A stretch of 64,000 nucleotides of DNA, from positions 124,001-188,000 of the forward strand of contig CANQJT010000002.1 in assembly GCA_947624325.1 (NCBI GenBank), written 5' to 3'. The notes beneath the pieces were generated by a model that did not search any database, was not told the origin of the DNA, and worked only from the letters and a program-made list of their open reading frames with translations. Each line of letters begins with the position of its first letter. Position 1 is the stretch's first letter. The position numbers were made by a program, and so were the translations under genes. Of the stretch, positions 46,112-54,117 are shown piece after piece. This stretch comes from Candidatus Gastranaerophilales bacterium. Lineage in GTDB: Bacteria; Cyanobacteriota; Vampirovibrionia; Gastranaerophilales; Gastranaerophilaceae.

Positions 46112-46672
46112 ATGAAAAATTTTACTAAAATATTATTATTAATTTTTATCTTTTTTATCGGTATGAATATTTTAAATGCCGAAGAACCTGTTGATAACAA
46201 TACAAACCTTAAAGTGAGGGCAGGTACTTTTATAAAAGTTATGAATCTTAATGAAATTTCTACTCTTGTTTCAGATATTGAAGATGAAGTTCAATTTTTA
46301 AATATTAATGATATGTATGTTTATGAGACAAATGTTATTCCTAAAAATACAAAAATTTTTGGCGAAGTGGAAGATGTTTTAGAACCTGTTCAAGGTCGTA
46401 ACGGTGCTATAAAAATATTAATAACAAAAATGATTACACCCGACAAAAAAGTATATAAAGTTAAAGGGCATTTGTATTCAGATAATGATAATTATTTCGG
46501 AGGCGAAGAAACACAGCCTGTTTATTATCGAAAAGTTCCTCATTTTCAGCAGAAAATAAGACCTATTTTAAAGGCAGTGCCTTTAAATATATTAGAGGAA
46601 GGCAGACATACGGTTATTAAGCCGGGTGAAGAACTTTTTGTTATTATAGAAGAAGATATTATTGCTAAGTAA
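46112..46672 (+). CDS. Exported beta-rich protein upstream of tonB, paralogue 1
   Basis: The 186-residue product has a signal peptide (MKNFTKILLLIFIFFIGMNI, cleavage near LNAEE). The mature part is rich in predicted strands, with NVIPKNTKIFGEVEDVLEPV, NGAIKILITKMITPDKKVYK and a final PGEELFVIIEED. The fold pattern, a barrel of the type seen in TrbI/VirB10-like proteins, recurs in the next gene, so the pair may be tandem paralogues. No catalytic motif is visible. Its stop lies inside the alternative start region of the next gene. Confidence 0.65.
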   Translation: MKNFTKILLLIFIFFIGMNILNAEEPVDNNTNLKVRAGTFIKVMNLNEISTLVSDIEDEVQFLNINDMYVYETNVIPKNTKIFGEVEDVLEPVQGRNGAIKILITKMITPDKKVYKVKGHLYSDNDNYFGGEETQPVYYRKVPHFQQKIRPILKAVPLNILEEGRHTVIKPGEELFVIIEEDIIAK

Positions 46673-46685
46673 TTCGGGAGAATTT

Positions 46686-47363
46686 ATGAAAAAAATATTA
46701 ATAATTTTTATTTTTATATTTTCTTTTTTAATAATGTCCGATACATATGTATTGGCTGCTAAAACTAAAAAAAATGATAGAAATGCAGACTCTTTAATTC
46801 AAGTTAATGTTCAAAGCTATCCTGTTCCTCAAAACAACTATAAGATTCAAAATTATCAAGGTATTAATTATAGCAGCACCGGTGATAATTTTGTTTTAAT
46901 TCCTATTAATACGGTTTTTTCGGTGAATGCATTAACTCCTGTAAATTCTGATACGGCAAAGAAAGGGGATAGAGTTTCTTTTTATTTTGTATCTGATTTT
47001 TATTATAAATCTGCATTGGTAGCTCCATCAGGCAGTAAGATAAACGGTACTGTTTTGTCTGAAAAAAAGGATGAATTATTGATAAAATTTACAAATATAA
47101 CTACATCTACGGGACAAATTATTCCCGTTTATGCACAAATACAAACACAGGACGGTTCAGGTATTTTAAAAGCAAAAGATATTAAAAATGTAGAAAATGA
47201 AGGTAATGATAATTTAAAAAAATATACCTCTCAAACAGGAGCGGTTTTTAATTTCAATAAACATTTAAAAACAGAGAACGGAAATGTAATAATTCCGCAA
47301 AATGCTCAATTAAATCTTATATTAAATCAACCGGTTACTGTTTTATCTAATACTCCTTTTTAG
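46686..47363 (+). CDS. Exported beta-rich protein upstream of tonB, paralogue 2
   Basis: I chose the ATG giving MKKILIIFIFIFSFLI, a good signal peptide with TCGGGAGA upstream; the frame also allows a start 24 bp earlier. The 225-residue product has repeated strand-turn units (VLIPINTVFSVNALTPVNSD, ALVAPSGSKINGTVLSEKKD, IIPQNAQLNLILNQPVTV). The phrase ITTSTGQIIPVYAQI parallels ITKMITPDKKVYKVKG of the previous protein. The neighbouring tonB-exbB-exbD genes suggest an envelope role; function unknown. Confidence 0.65.
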   Translation: MKKILIIFIFIFSFLIMSDTYVLAAKTKKNDRNADSLIQVNVQSYPVPQNNYKIQNYQGINYSSTGDNFVLIPINTVFSVNALTPVNSDTAKKGDRVSFYFVSDFYYKSALVAPSGSKINGTVLSEKKDELLIKFTNITTSTGQIIPVYAQIQTQDGSGILKAKDIKNVENEGNDNLKKYTSQTGAVFNFNKHLKTENGNVIIPQNAQLNLILNQPVTVLSNTPF

Positions 47364-47432
47364 TTAGTAAACAGGCTATTTGTTTTATTAATATTTTTTT
47401 GATAGAATAACTAACAAATGGGAATTTAGGGA

Positions 47433-48620
47433 ATGTCAGTAATAAAAAATGATGACAATATAAAATCAGGGGATTCTTTAAACAGAAATTCTGTTTATGA
47501 AATTCCTGCCGTTATAAGAAAAGAAAAAAATGAAATTTCTTTTGAAAAGGCACTATTTATTGCAGTTATATTGCATCCTGCAATTATATTAATATTGCTT
47601 TTATCATCATTTATTTTAAAATTACTGGGAATAGATTTTGATTTATTCAAAAAACCTGAATTAAAGCCAAAGGATATTGAATTTGTACTTGTAGAAAAAG
47701 AGGCTCCGCCCATTGATAAAAATACCAAAAACAGGGCTGATAAAAATTCTCAAGCAGGCGGAAAACATGATCCCAAAAGACCTGTTTCACTTCCGCAGAC
47801 ATCAGCACCAAAGGCGCCTGCTAAAAAACCGACTTCACCGGCACCAAGCAAACCTGCAGTAAAACCTCAGCCTGCTGTCAAGCCTCAGCCTGCACCTCAA
47901 AAGCCCCAAGTTCAAAAACCTGTTCAGCAAGCTCCAGCGCCTCAACCGCAGACACCTGCACCAAAGGCGCCTGCTCCAAGACCTGCTCCGGCCCCTGTTT
48001 CTGTACCTAAACCGACAGTAAAACCACAGTCTAACTTTAATATACCAATACCGAAATCAAATATACCGCAAGTAACTCAGCCATCAAGTGCTCCTGTTAC
48101 ATCCGCACCAAAAATTGGTGGTTCGGGAACAGGCACTTCAGGTAAAAGTACTTCACCTGCTCCAAGTTTTTCGCCGACTACGGGAGGTAAAGGCGGTGCA
48201 GGCGGAACCGGAACAGGTACGGGCGGCGGCGGAAGATTTAGTAATGCTACAGGTTCAGGAAGCGGAAATGTAGGTAACCCGGGTCCGGGTAATCCTAAAG
48301 GGGCTCCCGGTATTGATGCCATTAAAGAACCTGACTTTGGTCCTTATATGAAGGAACTTCAAAGAAGAATTAAAATGAATTGGGATCCGCCTAAAGGTAA
48401 TGAAAGTAAGAGAGTTGTTCTTTTATTCTCTATTGCTCGTGACGGAAGACTCCTAAATGTTAAAGTACACCGTTCTTCAGGTTTGCCTGCAGCCGATAAT
48501 GCAGCTATTGATGCAGTAAAATTGACGGCTCCATTCAGACCATTGCCCCCTGAGTTTAAAGGAAACAGTGTAGATATTCAATTTACATTTGATTACAATG
48601 TATTTGGAGTATCGGGATAA
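47433..48620 (+). CDS. tonB: TonB family energy-transducing protein
   Basis: TonB carries proton-motive energy from ExbBD to outer-membrane receptors. The 395 residues comprise a short cytoplasmic part, one membrane helix (about 35-65), a long Pro/Ala/Lys-rich span (about 110-230), a Gly-rich segment (about 230-290), and a TonB C-terminal domain (about 305-395) with LQRRIKMNWDPPKGNESKR, RDGRLLNVKVHRSSGLPAAD and APFRPLPPEFKG. The following exbB and two exbD genes complete the complex. TolA-like use cannot be excluded. Confidence 0.9.
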   Translation: MSVIKNDDNIKSGDSLNRNSVYEIPAVIRKEKNEISFEKALFIAVILHPAIILILLLSSFILKLLGIDFDLFKKPELKPKDIEFVLVEKEAPPIDKNTKNRADKNSQAGGKHDPKRPVSLPQTSAPKAPAKKPTSPAPSKPAVKPQPAVKPQPAPQKPQVQKPVQQAPAPQPQTPAPKAPAPRPAPAPVSVPKPTVKPQSNFNIPIPKSNIPQVTQPSSAPVTSAPKIGGSGTGTSGKSTSPAPSFSPTTGGKGGAGGTGTGTGGGGRFSNATGSGSGNVGNPGPGNPKGAPGIDAIKEPDFGPYMKELQRRIKMNWDPPKGNESKRVVLLFSIARDGRLLNVKVHRSSGLPAADNAAIDAVKLTAPFRPLPPEFKGNSVDIQFTFDYNVFGVSG

Positions 48621-48653
48621 GATAAAATTTAATTAGAAAAGAGGAAATAAATT

Positions 48654-49289
48654 ATGGAATTATTATTACATTCAATTCAAATGGACTGGCCGGTACTTCT
48701 GCCGATTTTGTTATGTTCAATTCTAACCGTAGCTGTAGCAATTAACAGATTCAGTTTCTATAACAAAAATAAAAGAGATGTTGTAAGATTTATAAGAGCT
48801 TTAAAATCTGAATTAGTTAATAACAAACTGGAAACCGCTAAAAATTTAAGTATTCAATTAGGCGGTGTTATAGGGGAAGTTGCTGAAGAAGCAGTAAGAA
48901 TTTTCTCCGAACAAAAACAAGGCTTCTCTCGTTCATTTGATATTTCAGCAAATTTAGCAACAAGAAAACTTGAAAAATATTTAACTATTTTAGGTACGGT
49001 TGGCGGTGTTTGTCCGTTTTTAGGGTTATTTGGTACTGTTGTCAGAATACTTTATACCTTCCAAGATTTAGCTTCACAGGGTAATCAATCTGCTGCGGTT
49101 GCGATGGGTATAGGTTCAGCTTTGATTGCTACCGCTTTCGGGTTAGGTGTTGCTATTGTTGCGGTTGTTTTATATAACCTTTTCCAATCTACCGTTAAAA
49201 GATATGAAGATGATTTTCAGCTTATCAAATTATTGTTCTTAAGCTTTACGGATTCAGAAGAAAAAGTTCAATCAAAAGCATTTGTATAG
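48654..49289 (+). CDS. exbB: ExbB/TolQ family proton channel protein
   Basis: This forms the pentameric inner-membrane motor with ExbD. The 211-residue protein has three hydrophobic helices (about 12-33, 108-132, 147-178). The family region is seen at RKLEKYLTILGTVGGVCPFLGLFGTVVRI and GIGSALIATAFGLGVAIVAV. GAGGAAATAA precedes the ATG. It sits 33 bp after tonB and 9 bp before the first exbD. Confidence 0.93.
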   Translation: MELLLHSIQMDWPVLLPILLCSILTVAVAINRFSFYNKNKRDVVRFIRALKSELVNNKLETAKNLSIQLGGVIGEVAEEAVRIFSEQKQGFSRSFDISANLATRKLEKYLTILGTVGGVCPFLGLFGTVVRILYTFQDLASQGNQSAAVAMGIGSALIATAFGLGVAIVAVVLYNLFQSTVKRYEDDFQLIKLLFLSFTDSEEKVQSKAFV

Positions 49290-49298
49290 GATTTTAAA

Positions 49299-49793
49299 AT
49301 GGCATTTTCAAGTTCAAATAATAAAAAAAGCTTATTTACCGAAATTAATATTACACCTTTAACCGATATCTTTTTGGTATTGCTTATCATAATGATGGTT
49401 ATAGCTCCTTCTTTTCAATCGGTTGATAATAATATTAATATCCCTGAAATAAATTCAGGTATTTCAATAGAACAAAAAAATGCGGAAATTGCCGTAACCA
49501 AGTCAGGTCAATATTATCTTAACGGAAGGGCAATTTCATCTGATAATCTGGTTACGGAATTAACCAATTTAAAACCGACTTTAGAAAAGCCTGAAGTAGT
49601 TGTTAAGGCTGATACTTTAACAAAGAGCAGTGAAATTCAAAAAATTATGAAAGCTGCTCAGGAAGCTGAATTTGCTAAACTTGTTTTAGCAGGTGAACCT
49701 TTAACGAAAAAAGAACAAAAAAAGCTTGAAAATACTTATAAACCTAAAGTAAAGGCTCAAAATAAACCTCAGGATTACAACTGGGATGAGTAA
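49299..49793 (+). CDS. exbD: ExbD/TolR family biopolymer transport protein, first copy
   Basis: ExbD has a short cytoplasmic N-terminus, one membrane helix and a periplasmic domain. The helix carries the essential proton-path aspartate in INITPLTDIFLVLLIIMMV. The 164-residue chain is longer than its neighbour because of a basic C-terminal extension (LTKKEQKKLENTYKPKVKAQ). Two exbD genes in a row suggest a heterodimeric pair, as in some other TonB systems. Confidence 0.92.
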   Translation: MAFSSSNNKKSLFTEINITPLTDIFLVLLIIMMVIAPSFQSVDNNINIPEINSGISIEQKNAEIAVTKSGQYYLNGRAISSDNLVTELTNLKPTLEKPEVVVKADTLTKSSEIQKIMKAAQEAEFAKLVLAGEPLTKKEQKKLENTYKPKVKAQNKPQDYNWDE

Positions 49794-49804
49794 GGAATTT
49801 AAAA

Positions 49805-50194
49805 ATGGCATCACAAAGAAAAACTTTTAACGAAATTAATATTACACCTTTAACTGATATATTTTTGGTACTTCTTATTATAATGATGGTTATAGCACCA
49901 CTGCTTGACCAGCAGGGGTTAAATTTGGCAGTTCCTAATATGATTGAAGTTCAAGATGAAATTAAAGATTCCAAACTTATTAAAGTTGTAGTAACTAATG
50001 ATGATAAATATATGTTAAATGATATCGAAATCCCTGTTAATAATCTTTCAAACATGGTAAAAGAAGAAGCACAACAAAATCCTGACGGATTGTTAATTAT
50101 TACTCAGCCTGATGCTACTCACGGTGCTGTAGTTAAATTAATGGATGAAGCAAGAAATTCCGGTGTTACAAATATTTCCATTACCGAATTTTAA
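49805..50194 (+). CDS. exbD: ExbD/TolR family biopolymer transport protein, second copy
   Basis: This 129-residue ExbD has the same helix sequence INITPLTDIFLVLLIIMMVI as the first copy with the key Asp, while its periplasmic domain differs (VAVPNMIEVQDEIKD-type opening, PDGLLIITQPDATHG). It lies 11 bp after the first copy. The near-identity of the helices and divergence elsewhere argue for an old duplication with constraint on the channel part. Its stop shares TTAA with the next, convergent gene. Confidence 0.92.
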   Translation: MASQRKTFNEINITPLTDIFLVLLIIMMVIAPLLDQQGLNLAVPNMIEVQDEIKDSKLIKVVVTNDDKYMLNDIEIPVNNLSNMVKEEAQQNPDGLLIITQPDATHGAVVKLMDEARNSGVTNISITEF

Positions 50195-50853
50195 AGTTTT
50201 AATTCCTTTTCATAATAATTAATAACCGCATAGGCATTCATATCAGTATTTTTTTTAGTTGTTAAACCTTTTTCATCTGAATGTCCGTCTTCACCTAATT
50301 GATATATTTGATTAAAGAGGGTATATTTAAATCTGTCGATTTTGGCTTTTAGCGAGAATTGTTGCGTATTTTTTTCATGACATTGACTTGAATCAAACTG
50401 TATTAATGATTCAGATTTCTTTCTTTTTCCGTTTTCCAGCCTATGCATTATTGCACTGTCAAATTCTTTATAAAATTCTGATTTTCTTTTTTTTATTTTT
50501 GCATCGTCCCATATGTAAAGATGATTTATATCATTTTTGTATCGTTTTTCCATTTTATTAAAATAATCAAAATCGCTCCCTGAAATTAATGCAATTCTGT
50601 TTTTACCGAATCTTCTTATTAATATTCCGTTATGACCGTTATAATCTTCAAGAACATCTTTAAAAAATTTTCTTATGGAATTTTGTTCTTCTTTGGAATA
50701 CCCGGTAACATTATTAGAATTTAAAATATCGTTGATTTTATAGGTTGAATTATCTAATTTCATTCTGACAGTAGAAAACTCAGGGTTTGTTGCGGATTTT
50801 ATTTCTATTACCCTTCCAAAATTTATATTGTTATTTACAGACTGAATTTTCAA
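50191..50853 (-). CDS. Unknown protein with N-terminal Asn-Phe-Gly leader
   Basis: The 220-residue protein opens MKIQSVNNNINFGRVIEI, matching the starts of the proteins at 56259-56624 and 12354-13364. The rest is hydrophilic with a strand-helix pattern (RFGKNRIALISGSDFDYFNK, NDINHLYIWDDAKIKKRKSE) and a basic middle. No signal peptide, membrane helix or known catalytic motif is seen. The combination suggests a lineage-specific family. It lies 3 bp downstream of ispF on the same strand and shares a TTAA double stop with exbD. Confidence 0.6.
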   Translation of the reverse strand: MKIQSVNNNINFGRVIEIKSATNPEFSTVRMKLDNSTYKINDILNSNNVTGYSKEEQNSIRKFFKDVLEDYNGHNGILIRRFGKNRIALISGSDFDYFNKMEKRYKNDINHLYIWDDAKIKKRKSEFYKEFDSAIMHRLENGKRKKSESLIQFDSSQCHEKNTQQFSLKAKIDRFKYTLFNQIYQLGEDGHSDEKGLTTKKNTDMNAYAVINYYEKELKL

Positions 50854-50856
50854 TTT

Positions 50857-51336
50857 TTATTCCTTTATTAGTAAAACTGTTGAATAAACCGCTACTGCTT
50901 GTTTCGCCCCTATGGAATCCATTTTTTCCATGGTTTTGGCTTTTATTGAAATTTTGTTTTCTTCAATGTTAAAAATTGAAGATAATTTTTTTTGCATTAA
51001 ATTTATATAAGGTTTCATTTTTGGTTCTTCAATTATTATTGTGTTATCCAAGTTATTTATTCTGTATCCGTTTTCTAAAATTATTTTATAGGCTTCTTTT
51101 AATAAAATAGTGCTGTCGATATCTTTGTATTTCGGGTCTGTATCGGGGAAATGCGTACCGATATCGCCAAGAGCCAATGCCCCAAATAAAGCATCAATAA
51201 TGGCATGAATTAATGCATCGGCATCAGAGTGTCCCAATAGTCCTTTCGTATGTGGGATTTCCACTCCGCCAAGAATTAGCTTTCTGCCTTCAACCAGTCT
51301 GTGTATATCAAATCCCTGTCCTATTCTAAACATCAT
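50857..51336 (-). CDS. ispF: 2-C-methyl-D-erythritol 2,4-cyclodiphosphate synthase
   Basis: IspF forms the cyclodiphosphate in the MEP isoprenoid pathway. Metal ligands are seen in GQGFDIHRL (Asp10, His12) and the substrate segment GGVEIPHTKGLLGHSDADAL, followed by GDIGTHFPDTDPKYK and the closing SIKAKTMEKMDSIGA. About 159 residues is normal. Its start overlaps the HAD gene by 11 bp. No other MEP gene lies in the window. Confidence 0.96.
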   Translation of the reverse strand: MMFRIGQGFDIHRLVEGRKLILGGVEIPHTKGLLGHSDADALIHAIIDALFGALALGDIGTHFPDTDPKYKDIDSTILLKEAYKIILENGYRINNLDNTIIIEEPKMKPYINLMQKKLSSIFNIEENKISIKAKTMEKMDSIGAKQAVAVYSTVLLIKE

Positions 51337-52129
51337 TTATCTCCCATACAAATTTATTTACGGCTTTTACAAATCCGTCATTTTGAACGGTATCCGTTAT
51401 ATAGTCTGCTTCAGCTTTAATTTCATCAGTTCCGTTTGCCATGGCAACACCTATTCCTGCAGTTTTAACCATTTCTATATCATTATTTTGGTCGCCTATT
51501 GCCATTACTTCTTTTTCACTGAAACCTAAGCGGTTTGCCAAGAATTTTATTGCGTTTCCCTTTGTTGCATCTTTGTTTGCAATTTCGCAAAAATAGTCAA
51601 ACGATTTTACCACATAGATTTGAGGATATTTTTCTTTTAATTCTTCTATAAAGCTGTTTATAAAATTTACATCATATTTTATTGCAAGGAGTTTGTTCAG
51701 TTTTGAAAAATCAAGTTCGTCAAAAGAGTTAACTTTAAAGTAATCAATACCTTTATCTCCTATATAATCTTTTATGTATTGATCGTCATCTTCCACATAG
51801 AGGGTATCTTCCACGTAAACATTAAGGTGAATATTCCTTTTTCTGCAATCTGCAATAATTTCACGGGCAATATCCGGGTTTAAGTATTTAACGTCAAGAA
51901 TTTCACCTTCGTAAGAGTTAACCAATCCGCCCTGATAACATATTAACGGGCATTTTATTCCTATTTTATCCGCAACTGATTTAGCGCTTCCGTATGTTCT
52001 TCCTGTTGCAATTGCAACATATATACCTTTGTTTATGAGGTTTTGCATGCACTCTTTTACCTTAGTGGTTATACCGTTTTCGGGTGAGTATATGGTGCCG
52101 TCTATATCAGTTACAACCATTTTTATCAT
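51326..52129 (-). CDS. Cof-type HAD-superfamily phosphatase
   Basis: The 267-residue protein has HAD motif I in MVVTDIDGTIYS (Asp nucleophile), motif II in VAIATGRTYGSAK, a Cof cap domain between, a Lys in DATKGNAIKFLA and motif IV in VMAIGDQNNDIEMVKTAG. Cof-type phosphatases act on sugar phosphates, phosphorylated cofactors or FMN; the substrate cannot be read from the sequence. It overlaps ispF and the NUDIX gene (4 bp), forming a three-gene run. Confidence 0.92.
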   Translation of the reverse strand: MIKMVVTDIDGTIYSPENGITTKVKECMQNLINKGIYVAIATGRTYGSAKSVADKIGIKCPLICYQGGLVNSYEGEILDVKYLNPDIAREIIADCRKRNIHLNVYVEDTLYVEDDDQYIKDYIGDKGIDYFKVNSFDELDFSKLNKLLAIKYDVNFINSFIEELKEKYPQIYVVKSFDYFCEIANKDATKGNAIKFLANRLGFSEKEVMAIGDQNNDIEMVKTAGIGVAMANGTDEIKAEADYITDTVQNDGFVKAVNKFVWEINDV

Positions 52130-52656
52130 AGTTTATAAGCCCTCATAAGTGCTGATATGGTTTTTGAATCATTTATTCTGCCGTCTTTTATCATAGAAAA
52201 TACTTCATTTTTATCAATGGAAATATAGTCTAATACTTCTCCTGTATCAAGATGCTGGTGAGTAGGTGTTAAATCAGATGCTTTAAATAAATAAAGTTTT
52301 TCACTGCAAAACCCCGGAGATGTCCAAATAAAACCTAATGACTCCCAAGTCTTTGCAATATGACCTGTTTCTTCTTCCAGCTCTCGTTTTGCCGCAGCAA
52401 GGATTTCTTCCCCCTCTTTATCAAGTTTTCCTGCCGGCAGTTCATATAATACTTCTTTTGTCGGGTAGCGAAATTGTTTTACCATTAGTATTTTGCCGTC
52501 TATTTCGCTTGCTATAACAACTCCGCCCCTATGGTGTACAACTTCTCTTATTGTTTTATATCCGTCCGATAATTCAACATCATCACGAGTAATTTTAAAA
52601 ACTCTGCCGTTATAGATTTCCTGTGAAGTTATGGTTTTTTCAAATAATTTTTTCAT
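52126..52656 (-). CDS. NUDIX hydrolase, ADP-ribose pyrophosphatase type
   Basis: The NUDIX box is GKLDKEGEEILAAAKRELEEE (about residues 76-96) followed by TGH, matching Gx5Ex7REUxEExGU. The upstream EVVHHRGGVVIA and VKQFRYPTKEVLYELPAG are typical of ADP-ribose pyrophosphatases, which split ADP-ribose to AMP and ribose 5-phosphate. The 176-residue length fits. It is the first gene of the NUDIX-HAD-ispF run and diverges from the gene at 52703. Confidence 0.92.
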   Translation of the reverse strand: MKKLFEKTITSQEIYNGRVFKITRDDVELSDGYKTIREVVHHRGGVVIASEIDGKILMVKQFRYPTKEVLYELPAGKLDKEGEEILAAAKRELEEETGHIAKTWESLGFIWTSPGFCSEKLYLFKASDLTPTHQHLDTGEVLDYISIDKNEVFSMIKDGRINDSKTISALMRAYKL

Positions 52657-52702
52657 AAGTTAATTATAATATAAATTTGTCCTTTTATAATATAATTTAA
52701 AT

Positions 52703-53428
52703 ATGAATGTAAAAAATGTAATAGGTTTTTGGGGATACCCCCATCCCGAGTTAATAAAAAAATATAAAGAAAAATATCCGAATGCTGTTTGGGTCGATTT
52801 TGATATTGATTACGGGTATGAAAAACAGGATATTCTGCCCGAGTCCTACTGTGCAATTATAAAAAACATTATAAATGCGGCATTTCACTATAGAGATGAA
52901 CTTTATGTTATTTTAGCGCCTATCGGAAAAGATAAGTGTGACAGCGGATGGTTTGCTTATGAAATATTAAAAGATTTAGGATTTAATGTCGAAAAAAGCT
53001 TATTTGAGGAAAATACATACAGACGAAATGTTAGAATTTCAACTTCTAACCTTCCTCTGAGACAAAAAATTGAGCTGATAACAAAAGATATTTATGAGCC
53101 TCAAAATCTTGATTTAACACCTTGCAAAGCAAAATTCGGTTTTTGGGGAGTACCGCCGAATGACCTTTCTTTGTTGGAGTTATTCCCAAATGAAACGCAT
53201 GTATACGGGTGGAGCAGATGTGTTGAGGCTATGACTCCTGCTGATATTGAGTTTGAAATGTATGTGGATAAAGATGTCCCTACGGTATTTTATTCACAGT
53301 CTTTCTGCTCAAAAGCTCAGCTTGCTAAATATTTAGCGGATAAGTATAACGGGCTTTATATAGATATTGATGATGTTGCGACAAATTCTACAAGAGCCAA
53401 AATAGAAGCATTTTTGAGGTTAAGATGA
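52703..53428 (+). CDS. Unrecognised protein with internal FWG repeat, coupled to an activase homologue
   Basis: I do not recognise this 241-residue soluble protein. It has an internal duplication: VIGFWGYPHPELIKKYKEKY (about 6-25) resembles FGFWGVPPNDLSLLELFPNE (about 145-164), each followed by an aromatic strand ending in Trp. Five dispersed cysteines (SYC, DKC, PCK, SRC, SFC) could bind a metal centre. Its stop overlaps the start of the activase-like gene by 4 bp (ATGA), so the two products probably work together. No resemblance to the usual dehydratase subunits could be shown. Confidence 0.6.
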   Translation: MNVKNVIGFWGYPHPELIKKYKEKYPNAVWVDFDIDYGYEKQDILPESYCAIIKNIINAAFHYRDELYVILAPIGKDKCDSGWFAYEILKDLGFNVEKSLFEENTYRRNVRISTSNLPLRQKIELITKDIYEPQNLDLTPCKAKFGFWGVPPNDLSLLELFPNETHVYGWSRCVEAMTPADIEFEMYVDKDVPTVFYSQSFCSKAQLAKYLADKYNGLYIDIDDVATNSTRAKIEAFLRLR

Positions 53429-54117
53429 TTGTACTTGATGCAGGCACAACTTGGTCTAAAATAATTGAGAGTAATACAGAAAATAGGATGAACAATTTTT
53501 CATCCAATCTTGTTAAGTGTGAAAACGGGTTTAATTATTATGTTATTCCTTCAAGTAATTTAAAAGATATTGATTTTAAATTTGATAAAGCAACGGGGCA
53601 TATGTCAAAATCAATGCTGAACTCTGATAGCGATTATGAAAATGAGGTTATTGCATTAATTGAGGGCTTCAGAAAAAAAATAAATAATGACGGGCTTATC
53701 TTTGATATGGGAAGCAGAGATTCAAAATGGGCATTATATAAAAACGGTAAATTTAAAGACTTAGATTGGAATAATTCTTGCTCAAGTTCAACAGGGGCAA
53801 CCATTGAAATGCTTTTGAAGTTCTACTCCATTAATGCAAAAGATTTGGAATTCAATAAGGAAAAATACATAATAACCTGCGGTATATTCGGCTTGGAAAA
53901 GATAATGGATGATATAGCAAAAGGAAGCGACGCAAAAACCGCCATATCTAAATTCATCCACGGAATTGCGTTTAATGCATGGAACTTTGCAAAAAAGCCA
54001 GATAAAATATATTTATCAGGCGGTTTTTGCGAGAATGAATGCTTTATAAAATCTCTTTCTACTTACTGTGAAGTTATCCCTATGGGCAGATTTTTGCTTT
54101 GCGAGGGATTATTTTAA
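53425..54117 (+). CDS. Dehydratase-activase-like ASKHA ATPase
   Basis: The 230-residue protein matches the BadF/BadG/HgdC ASKHA pattern: an opening phosphate loop LDAGTTWSKII, a second in IFDMGSRDSKWALYKNGKFK, and IYLSGGFCENE as adenosine loop. HgdC-type activases hold one [4Fe-4S] cluster between subunits with two cysteines; here Cys119 (NNSCSSSTGATIE, against DKCAAGTGRF) and Cys152 (IITCGIFGLEKI, against CTVFAESE) occupy the same places. It is shorter than the usual 260. It is coupled to the unknown gene 52703-53428. Confidence 0.75.
   Translation: MIVLDAGTTWSKIIESNTENRMNNFSSNLVKCENGFNYYVIPSSNLKDIDFKFDKATGHMSKSMLNSDSDYENEVIALIEGFRKKINNDGLIFDMGSRDSKWALYKNGKFKDLDWNNSCSSSTGATIEMLLKFYSINAKDLEFNKEKYIITCGIFGLEKIMDDIAKGSDAKTAISKFIHGIAFNAWNFAKKPDKIYLSGGFCENECFIKSLSTYCEVIPMGRFLLCEGLF

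Noticed and set aside
48077-48322. Proline-rich antisense frame within tonB
   Set aside because: It mirrors the Gly- and Pro-rich coding bias of tonB on the other strand and has no start signals of its own.
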